A stretch of 64,000 nt of DNA from Cephalopachus bancanus (GCA_027257055.1 JAPVLO010000182.1:992001-1056000), one strand, 5' to 3'; shown: positions 1 to 10,905, numbered from the stretch's first letter. Translations and numbers: made by a program. Notes: generated by a model not told the origin, from the sequence alone.

Positions 1-268
1 TCTCACTCTGTCGCCCAGACTGGAGTGCAGTGGCCGCTCCCGGCCACCGCAGCCTCGACCTGCTGGGCTCTGGCGATCCTTCCGCCTCAGCCTTCCAAGT
101 AGCTGGAACTACAGGTGCATGCTACCATGCCCAGCTAATTTTTTGATTTATTGTAGAGATGAGGTCTCACCAAGTTGCCTAGGCGGGTCTTGAACCTATG
201 GGCTCAGGCAATTCACTTACCTCAGCTTCCCAAGGCGTAGGATTACAGGCTGAGCCACTGAGCCTGGC
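1..268 (-). mobile_element. Alu SINE, cut by window edge
   Basis: A dimeric Alu on the minus strand. The right-arm end (poly-T side) is missing because the window starts inside it. It has the blocks typical of this genome's Alus: TGATTTATTGTAGAGATGAG, the inverted B-box area and an end at GAGCCTGGC. It carries CACCAAGTTGCC, so it lacks the 5-base deletion seen in other copies of the window. Several CpG sites have decayed to TG or CA, so it is older than the copies near 18.5 and 20.9 kb. Confidence 0.93.
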
Positions 269-274
269 GGTATG

Positions 275-480
275 ATATTTTTCTTAAATGTGTACTAGAA
301 TTCACCAGTGAAGCATCTGGGCCAGGTGCTGTCTTTTGGAAAGGTTTTAAATGATGAGTCATCTTAAAATTAAAATAAAACTGCTTGCAGCTTATCTTTA
401 GTAAGCTTTACTAATTTACATCTTTCAAGTAATCATCTAAGTAAATCATCTCAAGACTTTTTGTTATAAAAATATTCATC
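275..480 (-). mobile_element. L1 ORF2 fragment (old, weak)
   Basis: Bases 285-350 (AGAATTCACCAGTGAAGCAT, GGGCCAGGTGCT) match the reverse complement of the well-known L1 ORF2 reverse-transcriptase region. After about 370 the similarity fades. No reading frame survives. Confidence 0.5.
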
Positions 481-1149
481 ATATTTTTTTATTCTTTATT
501 ATCCTTGTAAAGCTCCCTTGTTGAGGGCTGGGGATGAAATCACAGCTGAACTCTTTTAGCTTCGCCGGGTAGCTGGTGTCTGCCCCATGTGAGTTCAGTC
601 AAGGGATCAGTGAGCGGTATAGGCAAACTCCACTTGGGCTCTCTCCTTTGGGGGATTTCCTTTTAATTTTCCACTTGCTATGGTTGCTCCATGCTCTGGT
701 CCTTCTAGCCGGTAATACTGTGGGGTTTATGTCAAATGATAACCATTTTGCATAGTGTGTCTTAGAACCTGCTTTGGTCTCAAAGCTATAAAATCTGGAA
801 ACTCACTGATGTCGTTTCTGCTTCCACATGCTGGCTCCTTCTAGCTCTTAATCACTCATTAGTATCTTTAGATAGTGTTTTAAAAAGTATATTTTGTCTT
901 TTGTGTATGTGTATGGTTTTGGGTTTTTTGAAATGTAGACTGGTCTGATAAGAGATGCTCAGATATTAATAGAGACAAAATCGCCACTGTTTTTTTAAAG
1001 TCACTACCACTAAGGCCCACAAATTACAAAGTCTTTTTCATATGAAGTGCAATCCTTTTACAAGTAATCAAGATTGCAGGGAAAAATCTTTCACAGAGTC
1101 CATAAAAGTCTGAGATAAATCATCTGAGTAATTTCAGATCTTGTAGCCT
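481..1149. other. Unassigned stretch
   Basis: AT-rich, moderately T-biased sequence. I see no open frame with splice signals, no CpG cluster and no repeat that I can name. It may be a further diverged piece of the minus-strand L1 to its left. Confidence 0.4.
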
Positions 1150-1371
1150 TTTCTTCCTTTCTTTTCTTTTCTTTCCTTTCCTTTCCTTTTTAATTTTTTT
1201 GTAGAGATGACTCCATGTTGCTATGAACCTGCTTTCATCTAAAGCAGGCTGAGGCTGCTCAGTTTATGTTACTGAGGCTGGTCTTGAACTCCTGGGCTCA
1301 AGCTGTCCTCCTGCCTCAGCCTCTGAAAGTACTGACTGGGATTGCAGGCATGAGCCACCACGCCAAACGCT
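1150..1371 (-). mobile_element. Alu left-monomer-like fragment with (TTTC)n tail and internal insertion
   Basis: A (TTTC)n tract is followed by TTTTTGTAGAGATGA and, after an interruption, by CTGGTCTTGAACTCCTGGGC and GGCATGAGCCACCACGCC. These are the reversed landmarks of an old Alu-type monomer. About 45 bases that do not belong to Alu lie at roughly 1,220-1,268 and contain a perfect hairpin at 1,228-1,248 (see findings). Confidence 0.75.
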
Positions 1372-1925
1372 TTCTGTTGCATTTTCTTGAGCCAGCTTGA
1401 AATTGTGGGCATCAAGTAATAATCCAGGAACCCCCTTCGTGGTTTTACTGGGGCAAAAACTTCGAGTCCTCACTTTACATCATCCTTTTGTATAGGACAG
1501 ACAGTACAGGACATACTTAAGTCAAATGGAAACTTATTTCAGAGGAAGACTTTTGCCCGGAATCCTGCCTCCTCTCCTGTCCTACTGAGCTAAGCTGGAA
1601 AATCAAAGCAGATATATAAGGGTCCCTTTGATCACTTTCCTTAACCAGAGGAGACGCTACCCAGATCTTTGACACAGTCCTTGTCCCTAGGTCCCTTATG
1701 TTTAGCCGTGTAAACAAAAAAACGCAGCAGCATGTTGTAGACTTTGTGCGAAAGATCTGGAGTGTCAGGATTCACAAAGAGGGAGTGATCGGTTTTGTCT
1801 GGAGGGTGCAGGTGAGACTGTCTGTGGGTGCGTGCAGGCAAGGCACACACGGATGGTGGTGAAAGATCTGACCACTCAGAAGATCACAGGTCTGAACTCA
1901 GCTGGTGTGTTCAGGAATCTGCAGG
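1372..1925. other. Unassigned stretch
   Basis: Ordinary unique-looking sequence with no feature I can support. Short open frames on the minus strand (66-69 codons) have no splice or family support. Confidence 0.4.
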
Positions 1926-2200
1926 AACGTAGGCCTAGGGTGTATGAAGCGTGACTGGGGAGGCAGGAGAGAGTCCTAATGTGAAGGGTTTTGCTGCGTG
2001 ATTGAAAGGTCTGGACTTTGTCTGGTAGTGCACACCGAGCCCTGAAAATGTTTCCAGCAGGACAATCGCAAGATCACCTCTGCGTTTTAGGAAAAGTCTT
2101 GTGTCCACTCCTGTATGTTCTGAATGCCTGTAAGGGCCCCTCCCCAAGAAACTGGTCTGATGGGGGTAGGAAGTGGGATCACAGGGGAAAAGACACGCAT
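1926..2200 (+). repeat. Possible ancient mammalian interspersed repeat
   Basis: Segments such as GCATGATTGAAAGGTCTGGA-like and GGACTTTGTCTGGTAGT resemble the body of an ancient repeat whose 3' part speaks of 'gaagggttttg...gtgattgaa'. Similar blocks occur near 23.7, 26.5, 47.5 and 58.3 kb. I cannot name the family, and divergence is high. Confidence 0.3.
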
Positions 2201-2984
2201 CTGGTCTAAAATGAGACTACAGTCATTTATTGTGTGCTACACTGAACCTCTCTTCATGCCAGATACGGTCTGGGGACCAGACCTGTTTGGACGTGGCTTA
2301 GTGAGAAACTGGATGTGTTTTCCAAAGATGACTTAGATTTCAAGAAGGAAATCACAGCATCAGGGTTCCAAGCAAAGGGGCATTGTAGGCTAGCCAGGCT
2401 GCGAGAACCTTAACGCTGCAAAATAGCCAGAATTAAGTCTATATGAGAGCATAACTGGGAAGAAACTTGAGGCCATAGGGAGCTAGAAATAAAATTGGGA
2501 AGTGTTATCAAATCCTGTCACTGTTTGGAAATCAGAAAGAGAAGGATAAAGACTAGTTCATTGTTTTCTGGAAGCAGGACTGGGAAATTCAAGCACATTC
2601 CCTGAAGCTTTAAAACGTGCAAAATAATGGAAAATAGGGAGCAGCATGTAAATGGCACCAGAGAAATGTGTTTTTCCACTAACCTAACTTTCTTCTCAGG
2701 ACCTGAGGAGGCCCAGTCAAAGCTGGGACAGCAACTAAAACAAAGGGCTTAGGAGAAAGGCCGTGATTTTCAGACTGAAGTCTCTGGATCACTGAGCCCC
2801 AGGCCGGTCTTACGTGGGAACGGCATTTACAAAGTGGTGGTGTCTACCTAAATCACTTGACCGAAGCTAACTCAACATGAGAGTTCAGACTGAGTTGGCT
2901 CCCTGGTGTCCTTTCAGAAGCGACCCCATCAGTTCTACATTCTGCGGAGGCTTTCCACCCCAAAGGCAGCACGTGTGTGGTGCG
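2201..2984. other. Unassigned stretch
   Basis: No repeat, CpG cluster or supported frame is recognised. Low-copy, moderately AT-rich DNA. Confidence 0.4.
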
Positions 2985-3185
2985 GTGGGCAGCACTGAAC
3001 CTGGAACAACTGGTTCCAAGTCCTAGCTCTACCACCGAGTAACTTGAAATTGAATCTCGGTTTCAGCTATGAAGAGGAAATGGTGACACTTATCAACACA
3101 GTCCTTATCAACAAGATAATGAAAGCAAGGTTCTTTGTTAAGGGCTATCTAGACGTTAATTGGTAACAATATTGACCAAAGAAAG
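2985..3185 (+). repeat. MIR-like SINE fragment
   Basis: GGTTCCAAGTCCTAGCTCTA...GAGTAACTTGAAATTGAATC...GTTTCAGCTATGAAGAGGAA follows the order of the MIR core: tRNA-related 'agtcctggctctgcc', 'tgtgaccttgggcaagt', 'tcagtttcctcatctgta'. Strongly diverged, as expected for a mammal-wide element. Confidence 0.55.
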
Positions 3186-3488
3186 TGGCTAGTATGTAGA
3201 GCTGTGCTGTTGAACACAGTAGCCACAAGCTACACGTGGCTATTTGAAACGTGGCTCGTTCAAATACAGACGGGCTGCTAGAGTTGATATAAAAAAGAAT
3301 GAAAAATAGCTCATTGATAAGGTTTATATAACATGCATATGAAATTGTAATATTTTTGATATGTTGGGTAAAATTAAACGTGTTATTAAGATTAATTTTA
3401 TTTATTTCTTTTTGCTTATTTTAATGTAGCTATTAGAAAATGTAAAAGTATGCATGTGGCTTGCATTGGGGGCTCGTATTATATTTCT

Positions 3489-3807
<319 letters not shown>

Positions 3808-3821
3808 TGTGTTATATTTCT

Positions 3822-3913
3822 TTCTTTCTTTCTTTCTTTTTTTTTTTAGAAAGTCGTATTTATTGAGAGGACAGAAAAGCTCCCACAGTGGGAGGGGACC
3901 CGAGGGGGCTGCC
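3822..3913 (-). mobile_element. Very short retroposed transcript 3' end with polyadenylation signal
   Basis: On the minus strand the insert reads about 68 bases of GC-rich sequence, then TCAATAAATACGACTTTCT and a long A/(GAAA)n tail. AATAAA lies 15 bases before the tail, as in a polyadenylated RNA. The flanks are TGTGTTATATTTCT (3,808-3,821) and CGTGTTATATTTCT (3,914-3,927), a clear target-site duplication. The body CACTGTGGGAGCTTTTCTGT resembles the R region of some endogenous retroviral LTRs, but a severely 5'-truncated mRNA copy is equally possible. Confidence 0.65.
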
Positions 3914-3940
3914 CGTGTTATATTTCTAATGGACAGCACT

Positions 3941-5404
3941 ACTCTCGGGCATTTCCCATTGATGTAGCAAGTGATAAGGAGCGTGAGGATTTTGAGAACC
4001 ACTTTCCAAAGTCAAGTCAGGATGCGTGTAAACATTGCGTTTATCTCACTGACTCATCCGTTTTAAAAATTCATTTCACTGACACGCTTTGGGCATATCT
4101 GCTCCGTGCCAAGGATGGCACACAACACAGTCCATGCCCTTCAGGAGCTCACACTGTAACCCAGGATGAGGACGGGAGAGTCTCTGGCAGTTCCCAGCAA
4201 ACTGTAGTCATCAAGAGGCGCTTGACCGGTTCTGACTCAGCGTCACAAGCACAGGGGTCCCCAAATGCATCTCCAAGCTCAGAGAAGACCACACTACTCC
4301 AGGAACTCTAACTTGGCTTGAAAGTGCCCCACAGCCTTTGAGTGCTTCCATGCTACATGTGGACCCAGACGAAGGGCCGGCTTTCAGGGGCTCTTGGCGG
4401 AGTCTGTCTGTAAGGAGACAGGGCTTAGGAGGCCAAGGTCATAGGTTTGCTCATTGTATGGGTCACTTCACTCTGCTCTGATCCATGCCTCAGACCTGCC
4501 CCCATAAGCCCTGGCCAGCTGCCTTGTAAATATGCTTTGAGTCGCTTGGGGAATAGGGCGAGAACACGTGAAGGGAGCTGGGGAAATCTATCACCACTGC
4601 TGGCCCAACAACCGATGACACATTCTTGACCAACAGCGAGGACTCTTGGGAGGAGAGCCCATAAAACGTATCAGATCACCTCAGAGAGCGGACCCAACTG
4701 AAGCCATCTTTTCCCTGCACGTCTCTACCCAAGTCATTGACCGCGGTGGAGCTGGTAGGGCAAAGCTCCTGGATGCCACAGCCCCTGGACAGAGCAGAAC
4801 ACAGGCAGCATTCACTGGGCATTCAGACCTCTTCTAAAGATGGTGTTGCCAACAAGAATACAAGGCCTCCCCGTCTGACTTACAGAGATTGTTTAGACTT
4901 GGAAATATGGGCAGCTATCTCTTGAGTGACCTGTCTGCTGGTAATATTTACATCCACATCACACAGAAAGGTGGTATGTTTTAATTCCAGGCTGAGACTC
5001 AGTCCTACGCTCCTCACTGAAGCATCGCTGACAGAAAGGCTGGTCTGGGATCGCCAGCTACACAAATAAATACCAGAGCAAGGCCTAACAGGAAGACCCT
5101 CACTACCCAATTTCTTCCAGATGGCAGTGATGGATGGCTGTATGTTTATGTTTACTTGGTTTCCCAGGTGACTGGTGTCCTGGTCTCCACTGGTCATGGT
5201 TTGATGAGCATCTCTTCCAAGATGTGAGCTGCTTACCCCATCAGCTCAGTTCTTGGCCCACGGGTCTACACCGAACTCAACATTGTCAAGAGGTCATTGT
5301 GCTTCTTGGCTAGTTAACTCTTTACTCACCACCGTTTCCCTGATCCTCTTGTAAATTTCCAAAACTAGCAAGACAAGATTTAGATTTAAACCACATAAAG
5401 AGCT
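3941..5404. other. Mostly unassigned, with a possible ancient repeat piece at 4,050-4,200
   Basis: Bases 4,075-4,175 (GGGCATATCTGCTCCGTGCC, CAGGAGCTCACACTGTAACC) resemble the ancient mammalian element with 'gcacctactatgtgccagg...catggagcttacattctag'. The rest, including short frames at 4,447-4,925 and a minus-strand frame of 105 codons at 4,880-5,197, shows no recognisable motif or splice context. Confidence 0.4.
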
Positions 5405-5768
5405 TCATGGTAGGCAGAATAATGTCCCCTGCCCAAAGATTTCCATGTCCTAATTTTCAGAACCGGTAAACATGTTACCATTTATGGAAAAGGGAATTGA
5501 GATTGTAGATAGAATTAAGGTTGTTAATTACCTGACCTTAAAATAGGGCGACTATCCTGGCTTATGCAGGTGAGCCCACTATAATCATGAAGCTTCTTAA
5601 AAGAGGAAGAGAGAGGCGGGGAGAACATCGGAGGGAGGGATGTGAGGAGGACTCAACCTGCCGTTGCTGGAGGGAGGAGGACACGTAATCCACAGAACTG
5701 TCAGATCATAAGTGTGTATGGATTGATGATAATTTGTTACAGCCGCAATAGAAAACAAACACAGACCT
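5405..5768 (+). mobile_element. MaLR/MLT-type solo LTR-like element
   Basis: GGTAGGCAGAATAATGTCCC, CCAAAGATTTCCATGTCCTA, ACCGGTAAACATGTTACC, and the end AATTTGTTACAGCCGCAATA follow the order of a common ancient LTR of the ERVL-MaLR group. The interior after 5,600 is shortened relative to the consensus I remember. No internal retroviral sequence adjoins it. The exact subfamily is uncertain. Confidence 0.65.
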
Positions 5769-5984
5769 AGAGAGGTGACCACTGGCTTGGCTACAAAGTT
5801 CACTTGATATGGGAAGGACTCCTTCCCTTAGCTTGACATAACCTAGCAAAATACATTCTTTCCAGGGCCGCTAGAAACCGGAACACATACATTGCTTCCC
5901 ACAAAGTTTCGGAAAGTGAGGAATGATGGAACTCTAATTGGGGGAAATATTTAATTATCTACCAAGTCCTTTTGATTCTATTTG

Positions 5985-6187
5985 ATTAGGGAGAAAGAGC
6001 ATGAGGTTTGGCATTCAGCAGACCTTGCTTCAAATCCTGACTCTGCCACTTAATGCTGGTGTGATCTTGAGACAGCTGGCCTCCCCGATGTTCAGTTTCT
6101 TAAGGGAGACGTTACACCTACCTGTTGTAAAAAGTAAATAAAATGAGGTGTGTATGGCACCTATCTCAGGGCCTAGGGGCAAGGTAT
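5985..6187 (+). repeat. MIR SINE
   Basis: GTTTGGCATTCAGCAGACC, CAAATCCTGACTCTGCCACT, GTGATCTTGAGACAGCTGGC, TCAGTTTCTTAAGG and AAATAAAATGAGGTGTGTATGGCACC reproduce the order of the MIR consensus. The 3' end is interrupted by the Alu that follows. Confidence 0.8.
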
Positions 6188-6201
6188 AAATCCAATAAAT
6201 T

Positions 6202-6494
6202 GGCCGGCTCAGTGGCTGAGCCTGTAATCCTAGCACTTTAGGAGGCCAAGGGGAGTGAATTGCCTGAGGCCGCGGGTTCCAGACGAGCCAGGCAACTTGG
6301 CGAGACCTCGTCTCTACAATAAATCAAAAAGTTAGTCGGGTGTAGTAGCGCGTGCCTGTAGTTTCGGCTACCCGGCAGGCTGAGGTGGAAAGATCGCTGG
6401 AACCCAGCAGGTGGACGCTGGGGTGGCCATGAGTGTGCCACTGCCCTCCAGCCTGGGTGACAGAGTGAGACTCCAACTCAAAAAATAAATAAAC
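6202..6494 (+). mobile_element. Alu SINE
   Basis: A full dimer from GGCCGGCTCAGTGGCTGAGCC to CTCCAACTCAAAAAATAAATAAAC. The target-site duplication AAATCCAATA is at 6,188-6,197 and 6,495-6,504. It carries CAACTTGGCGAG, so it lacks the 5-base deletion. The right arm is damaged (GTGGCCATGAGTGTGCC). Confidence 0.95.
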
Positions 6495-6782
6495 AAATCC
6501 AATACATCATGTTGTCTTCTACCTTTTTTGGTAACACTTTTCAGATCTCTCCTGTCCTCTCCAATCTCATGGCCTCGGACCGCTTCTTAATATCTTTCGC
6601 CAGGACTGTTTCTAAAGGCTTCCAAAGGGCCCATTCCAGACTGCATTCCTTCTTCCAAGTCTCTACAGCTATCTTTCTAAAACACGGGTTCTCTCACGAC
6701 ACCTCTTCTGCTATAAAACCTCCAGCAGCTCCCTGTGGCCCGCGAGTTAAAACATCCGAAGTCCTGAAGTCCTTTCCAGCAG

Positions 6783-8079
6783 GCGTCCCCAACCCCTGGC
6801 CTGTTAGGAACGGGGCTGCACAGCCGGAGGTGAGTGGCGGGCTGGCGATCAAACCCTCCTCTGTATTTACAGCTACTCCGCATCCCTGGCATGACCGCCT
6901 GAGCTCCGCCTCCTGTCAGATCAGCAGCAGCACTGGATTCTCACAGGAGCGCGAACCCTACTGTGAACGGCACATGCGAGGGATCTGGATGGCACACTCC
7001 TTATGAGAATCTAATGCCTGACGATCTGAGGTAGAGCGGAGGTGATGATGCTAGCACTGGGGAGTGACGGCAGATACTGATGAACATGGGCAGTGAGGTT
7101 TGACTGCACAGAGGCCATCGCAAGGCAAACCGCTTGCAGACTCGTGTCACAACTCTATCAGCGGGTGGCAAGTGAGTGGATGCCCTTCAACTGTACAGTC
7201 GCATCTGGTGGCAGGCTTTACGTCATAATCCAACACTTATTTTAGTCTGTGCACCACCTGCCCATTATTTTATTCATCATTTCCATCCATGCCTCTTTAT
7301 TATTATTATTATTATTTTAAATTGTGGGGTACAATTCAGGGCTAGGTATACAAATATACACCATGCAGGTCCCCTTATTGATAAGGTGTGCCCCCCCCAG
7401 GCAGATAGCAACTACCGTCAATCCCACCTCCCACCCCTTCGCCCCCCCCCCGCAGTTTCCTGCCACATTCTATCCTTTTCTTATAGTAATCCGGTAGTTG
7501 CTCAGGGTCCACTTATGAGTGAGAACATGTGGTACTCAGCTCTTTGTTTCTGTGAGAGGTCACTCAGTATTGTAAACTCGAATTCCATCCAGGTTGCTGC
7601 AAAGTTCATGATTTTGTTCTTCTTTACGGCTGTGTAGTATTCCATTGTGTATACGTACCACATTTTAAAAAATCCAGTCCTCTTTTGATGGGCAGCACAG
7701 TTGGTTCCATGTTCTTGCTCTTGTGAACAAGGTTGCGATAAACACACATGTGCAAGTATCTTTTTTATAGCATGACCTGAGTTCTTCTGGGTATATTCCT
7801 AGTAGGGGGATTGTGGGGTCATATGGAAGGCCGATTTTTAGAACTTTGAGGAATCGTCACACTGATTTCCGTAGAGGCTGAAGTAGTTTCATGCCTCTTT
7901 TTAAAAAAATGGCGAGTTGTACAGTTATTTCATTATATATCACAATGTAATGATAATAGAAACAAGGCATAGTAAATATGATGCACTTGAATCATCCCGA
8001 AACCATTCCTCTGCCGGTCCACGGCAAAATTGCCTTCCACGAAACCAGTCCCCGACGCTGAGCCACTGGGGACCCCCAC
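6783..8079. mobile_element. hAT-type DNA transposon (non-autonomous), split by an L1
   Basis: The left end GGCGTCCCCAACCCCTGGCC and right end GCCACTGGGGACCCCCA form inverted termini. The interior carries the recognisable blocks CTGAGCTCCGCCTCCTGTCA, AGGAGCGCGAACCCTACTGT, ATGAGAATCTAATGCCTGA and GGTGGCAGGCTTTACGTCAT. I recognise this as a common primate-era hAT family (MER1/Zaphod-like); the exact name is uncertain. The L1 at 7,299-7,889 interrupts it. Confidence 0.75.
7299..7889 (-). mobile_element. 5'-truncated young L1 nested in the hAT element
   Basis: Reading left to right it shows a (TTA)n tail, ATTGTGGGGTACAATTCAGG, the lineage 3' UTR, then the reverse complement of the ORF2 end (TATTCCATTGTGTATACGTA, AACCAACTGTGCTGCCCATC on the other strand). 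It is truncated at GTAGAGGCTGAAGTAGT. The target-site duplication CATGCCTCTTT flanks it at 7,288-7,298 and 7,890-7,900. Two C-runs (7,391-7,398 and 7,442-7,451) belong to its 3' UTR. Confidence 0.93.
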
Positions 8080-8520
8080 GTTAAAGTTCGTGTGCATCCT
8101 TCATATTTTCACCTCCTCTCTTCTCTCCCTCAGCTTGTGAGCCTAGGTCCCTTTCTTGTCATGCTCTGCTGATTTCTGTGCCTTCTTAAACCTTTGCTGC
8201 TGGATTCCCTCTCTTGAATTAAAGAGCTCCTTTTGTTTCTGTCAAGGCCTCCTTCAAATGTCACCCCATTTGTGAAGATTTTTCTGAGCCCTCCAAAAAG
8301 TTAGACGCTCCCTCCCCTGTTTCCGCTCTACTCTGTCCCCTACAGAACTTGCTGGAGTGCATTGGGTTATTTATTTAGTAGCTCCCCTTTTATCTTGGAA
8401 TTTTTTGATGACGAAGACAATGCATTTCGCATCTTTGGTCTCGGAGCTTAGACTCTTTGCTTGGCATATAACACATAATATAAAATATGCTTACTATGTT
8501 TTTGCATTGAGGTGAATAAT

Positions 8521-8849
8521 GAGTGAACAAGCGCTGTGTGAACAACTCACATCTTTAAAACTGTGGCCAAGGAGTTCAACCATGCCTTTCACATCCCAAG
8601 TGAGACACCCGCGGGAGGGCTTTCTGTGGTGCTGTGCACACAGTGAGTCTTCTAACACAGCTGGATTATGGAGCAACTTTGCATCTATTCACTTAAGGGT
8701 TCACGGGCTTTAAGCAGTTTACCCTTTCACGTGAAATTCTTTAGGGGTTTCTTCTTGCTTTAGGAAAAGGCCTTAGGATGTCATTTAAGACACGAAGTCA
8801 TTTAGTACTTACTTATTCAGCTTTTCAATTTTTAAATCACTATGCACTC
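8521..8849. other. Unassigned stretch
   Basis: No recognised element. Possibly a continuation of ancient L2-like sequence. Confidence 0.35.
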
Positions 8850-9109
8850 CAGCAAAACATTTTCAAAGAATATTTCTTAAGCATGTCTTTCCTTCTCCCT
8901 CATCCCCATGCCTTTGAAAATGCCATTTCCTTTACCCAGAGCACCCTGACATCAGTCTTCTTCTAGCAACTGCTTATTTTTATAAATTAACCCAGTCAAC
9001 CTTTGGCTCAGGAAGGCTTCTCGGACATTGCACTTGCCTTATCCTGCTGCAGGTCCCTGTCCTCTGTATCCCATGACACTCACCACCTCCAGTTCTCATA
9101 CAGTATATC
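8850..9109 (+). repeat. L2-like LINE fragment
   Basis: TCCTTCTCCCTCATCCCCAT, CTTTGGCTCAGGAAGGCTTC and CTGCAGGTCCCTGTCCTC resemble the L2 segment 'caaatgtcacctcctccaggaagccttccctgac'. Highly diverged. Confidence 0.45.
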
Positions 9110-9124
9110 GCAACATGCTTTTTT

Positions 9125-9549
9125 AAAAAAGCTTTTTATTTTAAAGATGTGGGTACAATTCAGGGTTAGGTATACAAATGTTCATTATGCAGGTCCCCTT
9201 GTTGATGAGGTGTGCCTCGCCCTCGACAGTTTCCCACTACTGCCAATCCCACCTCTCCTCCCCTGGCAGTTTCCCACTACTGCCAATTCCTTTTTATAGT
9301 AAGTATTATGATAATTGTTCAAAGTCCGTTTATGAGTGAGAACATGTGGTACTCAGTTTTTTCTTTCTGTGATAGATCATTGAGTACGATAGACTCTAAA
9401 CCCACCCAAGTTGCTGCAAAGTCCATATGTTTGTCCTTCTTTATGGCTGCATAATATTCCATTGTGAATATGTACCACATTTTTTCTACCCAGTCCAGTT
9501 TCAATGGGCAGCACAGTTGGTTCCATGTTTTTGCTGTTGTGAATAGTAT
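9125..9549 (-). mobile_element. 5'-truncated young L1 3' end
   Basis: From GTGGGTACAATTCAGGGTTAGG through the lineage 3' UTR to the reverse complement of the ORF2 end (TATGGCTGCATAATATTCCA). The flanking GCAACATGCTTTT (9,110-9,122) and GCAGCACGCTTTT (9,550-9,562) are a slightly diverged target-site duplication. The UTR contains two copies of the unit CAGTTTCCCACTACTGCCAAT. The minus-strand frame at 9,319-9,573 is the ORF2 C-terminal fragment and is not an independent gene. Confidence 0.93.
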
Positions 9550-9765
9550 GCAGCACGCTTTTGACTTTTTCATTTACTTTAAGTACAAGGAATATAGCCA
9601 CATAGAAAGAAAATATAGAGAGGTATAAAAAGAAAATTAAGACATGTCACTGCCACTCCCAACAGATCTTTCTGTACAATTGTTAACACTTTCTGCTTAA
9701 AGTTTCAGAAAACATTGCTCATGTATGTATCGCTATACATTATCTATGCTCTTCTTATCGATCAC

Positions 9766-10057
9766 ATTTTTTTTTTGCTGGAGTCTCACTCTGATGCCCA
9801 GGCTGGAGTGCAGTGGCACAATCACGGCTACTGCAGCCTCTACCTGCTGGGCTCAGGCGATCCTTCTGCCTCAGTCTCCCAAGTAGCTGGGACTTCAGGA
9901 GTGTACCACCACACCCGGCTACTTTTTTTTAACTTATTGTAGAGGCACGGTTTCACCATGTTGCCCAAGTTGGTCTTGAACTCCTGGGCTCAGGCAATCC
10001 TCTTGCCTCGGCCTCCCAAAGTGCTGACATTACAGATGTGAGCCACTGCACCTGGCC
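9766..10057 (-). mobile_element. Alu SINE (J-like)
   Basis: Starts with a T-run at 9,766-9,776 and GCTGGAGTCTCACTCTGATG and ends at CCACTGCACCTGGCC. The middle reads TAACTTATTGTAGAGGCACG. CpG decay is extensive, so it is an old copy. Confidence 0.93.
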
Positions 10058-10735
10058 TCTCTTTTTATGTAAAAATAAGGTAATATTAATTATGCCGCAT
10101 CTTGCTTTCTTCACTTACATGAGAAAACACTTATATCCCAACACATAGACATCTACCTTAATATTGTAATGGCCAAGTAGTATTTCTGTAGCAATAAAGC
10201 AATGATTTTATTTAATAAATGATTAAATAAAAGCAATAAAAGATAACTATAGCAACAAAGAATACCTTTAATGATTCTCATTAATGAATATCTGGGTTAT
10301 TTTAGTTTTTTAAACATTATCCATCCATGTTGGGTTACATTTGTTAGTATATCTCTAAGATATATAGAATTTTCCTCTCAGTGAGTCATAGAACATTGAC
10401 TATTTTAAAATATATTGCCAAGTCATACTCCAGAAGTTTGCACCAATTTAAATTCCCACCAACAGTATATACATTTGCTTATTTTAATATTTTCTTTCCA
10501 ATATCAAATATATCAAACTTTTTAGTGTTTGCCGGCTTGATAAAATGATATTTCTTTGTTGTTTTGATGGCTTTTTAAATATTTTCAGTGAGGTTGAGAA
10601 TCTTTTCATATATTTCAGGTCATTTGTATTTTATCTGTTTTTCTGGGAACTACCTGTTGATATTTCTTCTATGTATTTTTTTATTATTTTCCTCTCCTTT
10701 TTTCAATTTTTAAAAATTATTACTCATTATTATTT
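10058..10735 (-). mobile_element. Old L1 (L1ME-like) 3' UTR, minus strand
   Basis: ATATTGCCAAGTCATACTCC, ACCAATTTAAATTCCCACCA, AGTGAGGTTGAGAATCTTTTC and CATTTGTATTTTATCTG follow, in order, the reverse complement of the old L1M 3' end. Divergence is high and there is no coding frame. Confidence 0.7.
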
Positions 10736-10749
10736 ATTTATTTATTTTT

Positions 10750-10905
10750 TCAGATTTTTTAGAAATCGCCACAGTTTTCCACGGAGGTTGTACTAGTTTA
10801 CACTCCCACCAACAGCGTAGAAGTGTTCCCTTTTTCCCACACCCTCTCCAGCATCTGTTGTTTTTTGAGTTATTGACGATGGCTGTCCTGGCTGGAGTTA
10901 GGTGC
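10750..10905 (-). mobile_element. Internal fragment of a younger L1, with A-rich end
   Basis: AAATCGCCACAGTTTTCCAC, CACTCCCACCAACAGCG and CTCCAGCATCTGTTGTTTTTTGA match the reverse complement of the L1 ORF2 segment about 600 bases before the usual 3' end. The left side is a (TTTA)n/poly-T tract, and the normal L1 3' UTR is absent. This could be retroposition of a prematurely polyadenylated L1 RNA, or a fragment left by deletion. Confidence 0.7.

Larger units (their letters stand above)
6510..8520 (+). mobile_element. L2 LINE 3' region, split by a hAT element
   Basis: The left part is 6,510-6,780 (TCTCCAATCTCATGGCCTC, CTCCAGCAGCTCCCTGTGGC), which matches the L2 segment before 'aggataaagtccaaactcc'. 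The right part is 8,086-8,520 (TCAAGGCCTCCTTCAAATGT, CACCCCATTTGTGAAG, CTTGGCATATAACACATAAT), which matches the L2 3' end. Together they form one ancient copy into which the hAT at 6,783-8,079 inserted. Coding potential is lost. Confidence 0.7.
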
